Below are positions 63,729-64,000 of a stretch of 64,000 bases of DNA, piece by piece; within the stretch, counting starts at the first letter, position 1, and each line of letters starts with the position of its first letter. Position numbers and translations under genes: made by a program. The DNA lies in NCBI RefSeq assembly GCF_964204865.1, contig NC_135250.1, positions 11,098,001 through 11,162,000 of the forward strand. Reading direction: 5' to 3'. This DNA comes from Styela clava. Taxonomy: Eukaryota > Chordata > Ascidiacea > Stolidobranchia > Styelidae. Under the pieces are notes generated by a model. That model made no database searches. It saw only the letters and a list, made by a program, of their open reading frames with translations, and was not told where the DNA came from.

Positions 63729-64000
63729 CTTAAATAATTTTGAATTTAATTGAAAATTTGTGAAACGATGAAAATGTTCATTACCCATTTTTTCAAGCTA
63801 TTTTATTCTTTAAATTAGATACTTTTTGTTGAGACTAGCGATAGTCTATTTTTGAGTCACAATAGTTCGTATACAAATCATGGAAAAGCGCGGGAAATTC
63901 TTGCAAGCAACGTGACAGAGTATACTTGTAATACGTTCGACAGTATTTAGTTTTGAAGGTAGATAGTACACTGACATAGGAAATGACTTGAGATTTTTTC

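Overview
The window is nuclear DNA of an invertebrate animal. It is AT-rich, its recognisable genes are split by short GT-AG introns, and mobile elements fill much of the space between them. A SMYD1-type SET/MYND gene, a glycosyl hydrolase family 9 (GH9) gene and a BEL/Pao retrotransposon fit a marine invertebrate. A tunicate is a reasonable guess, but the sequence does not prove it.

Layout. 1-16,830 has no convincing host gene. It is built from long inverted arms (about 740-6,190 against 10,150-15,830) and directly repeated blocks, with nested transposons in both arms. One hAT-like element (12,560-14,183) has an 8-bp target duplication, and its empty site survives in the other arm. 16,830-22,640 is gene-poor. 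22,648-25,939 (+) is an eight-exon lipoxygenase-fold gene whose metal ligands look mostly replaced. 31,024-34,109 (+) is a ten-exon SMYD1-like gene. 34,700-36,700 is a duplicated repeat block.

37,883-41,872 is an almost complete MULE DNA transposon. Its inverted ends are arrays of a 16-bp minisatellite and it is flanked by a 9-bp target duplication. 42,452-47,292 is the 5' part of a BEL/Pao element (LTR, gag, protease, reverse transcriptase). It is cut off by a tandemly duplicated terminal-inverted-repeat element (47,293-51,171). 52,237-55,238 is a hAT-like element with a second one nested inside, both with perfect 8-bp target duplications.

The last 8 kb carries minus-strand genes: a candidate small secreted protein (56,443-57,043), an intronless small membrane-tailed protein (58,854-59,312) and the 3' part of a GH9 endoglucanase (62,332-63,728, continuing beyond the window).

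The most distinctive host feature is a four-member family of small intronless proteins at 28,137, 37,342 (broken), 42,041 (C-terminally short) and 58,854 (minus strand). They share an N-terminal LRP-x2-I-x-FT motif and a central W-x3-NNRRLY-x2-R-x-LE motif, and three of them have a hydrophobic C-terminal tail. I do not know a named function. The core loosely recalls ParB/sulfiredoxin-fold proteins, which is inference only.

All exon models and alignments were made by eye. No database search was run.
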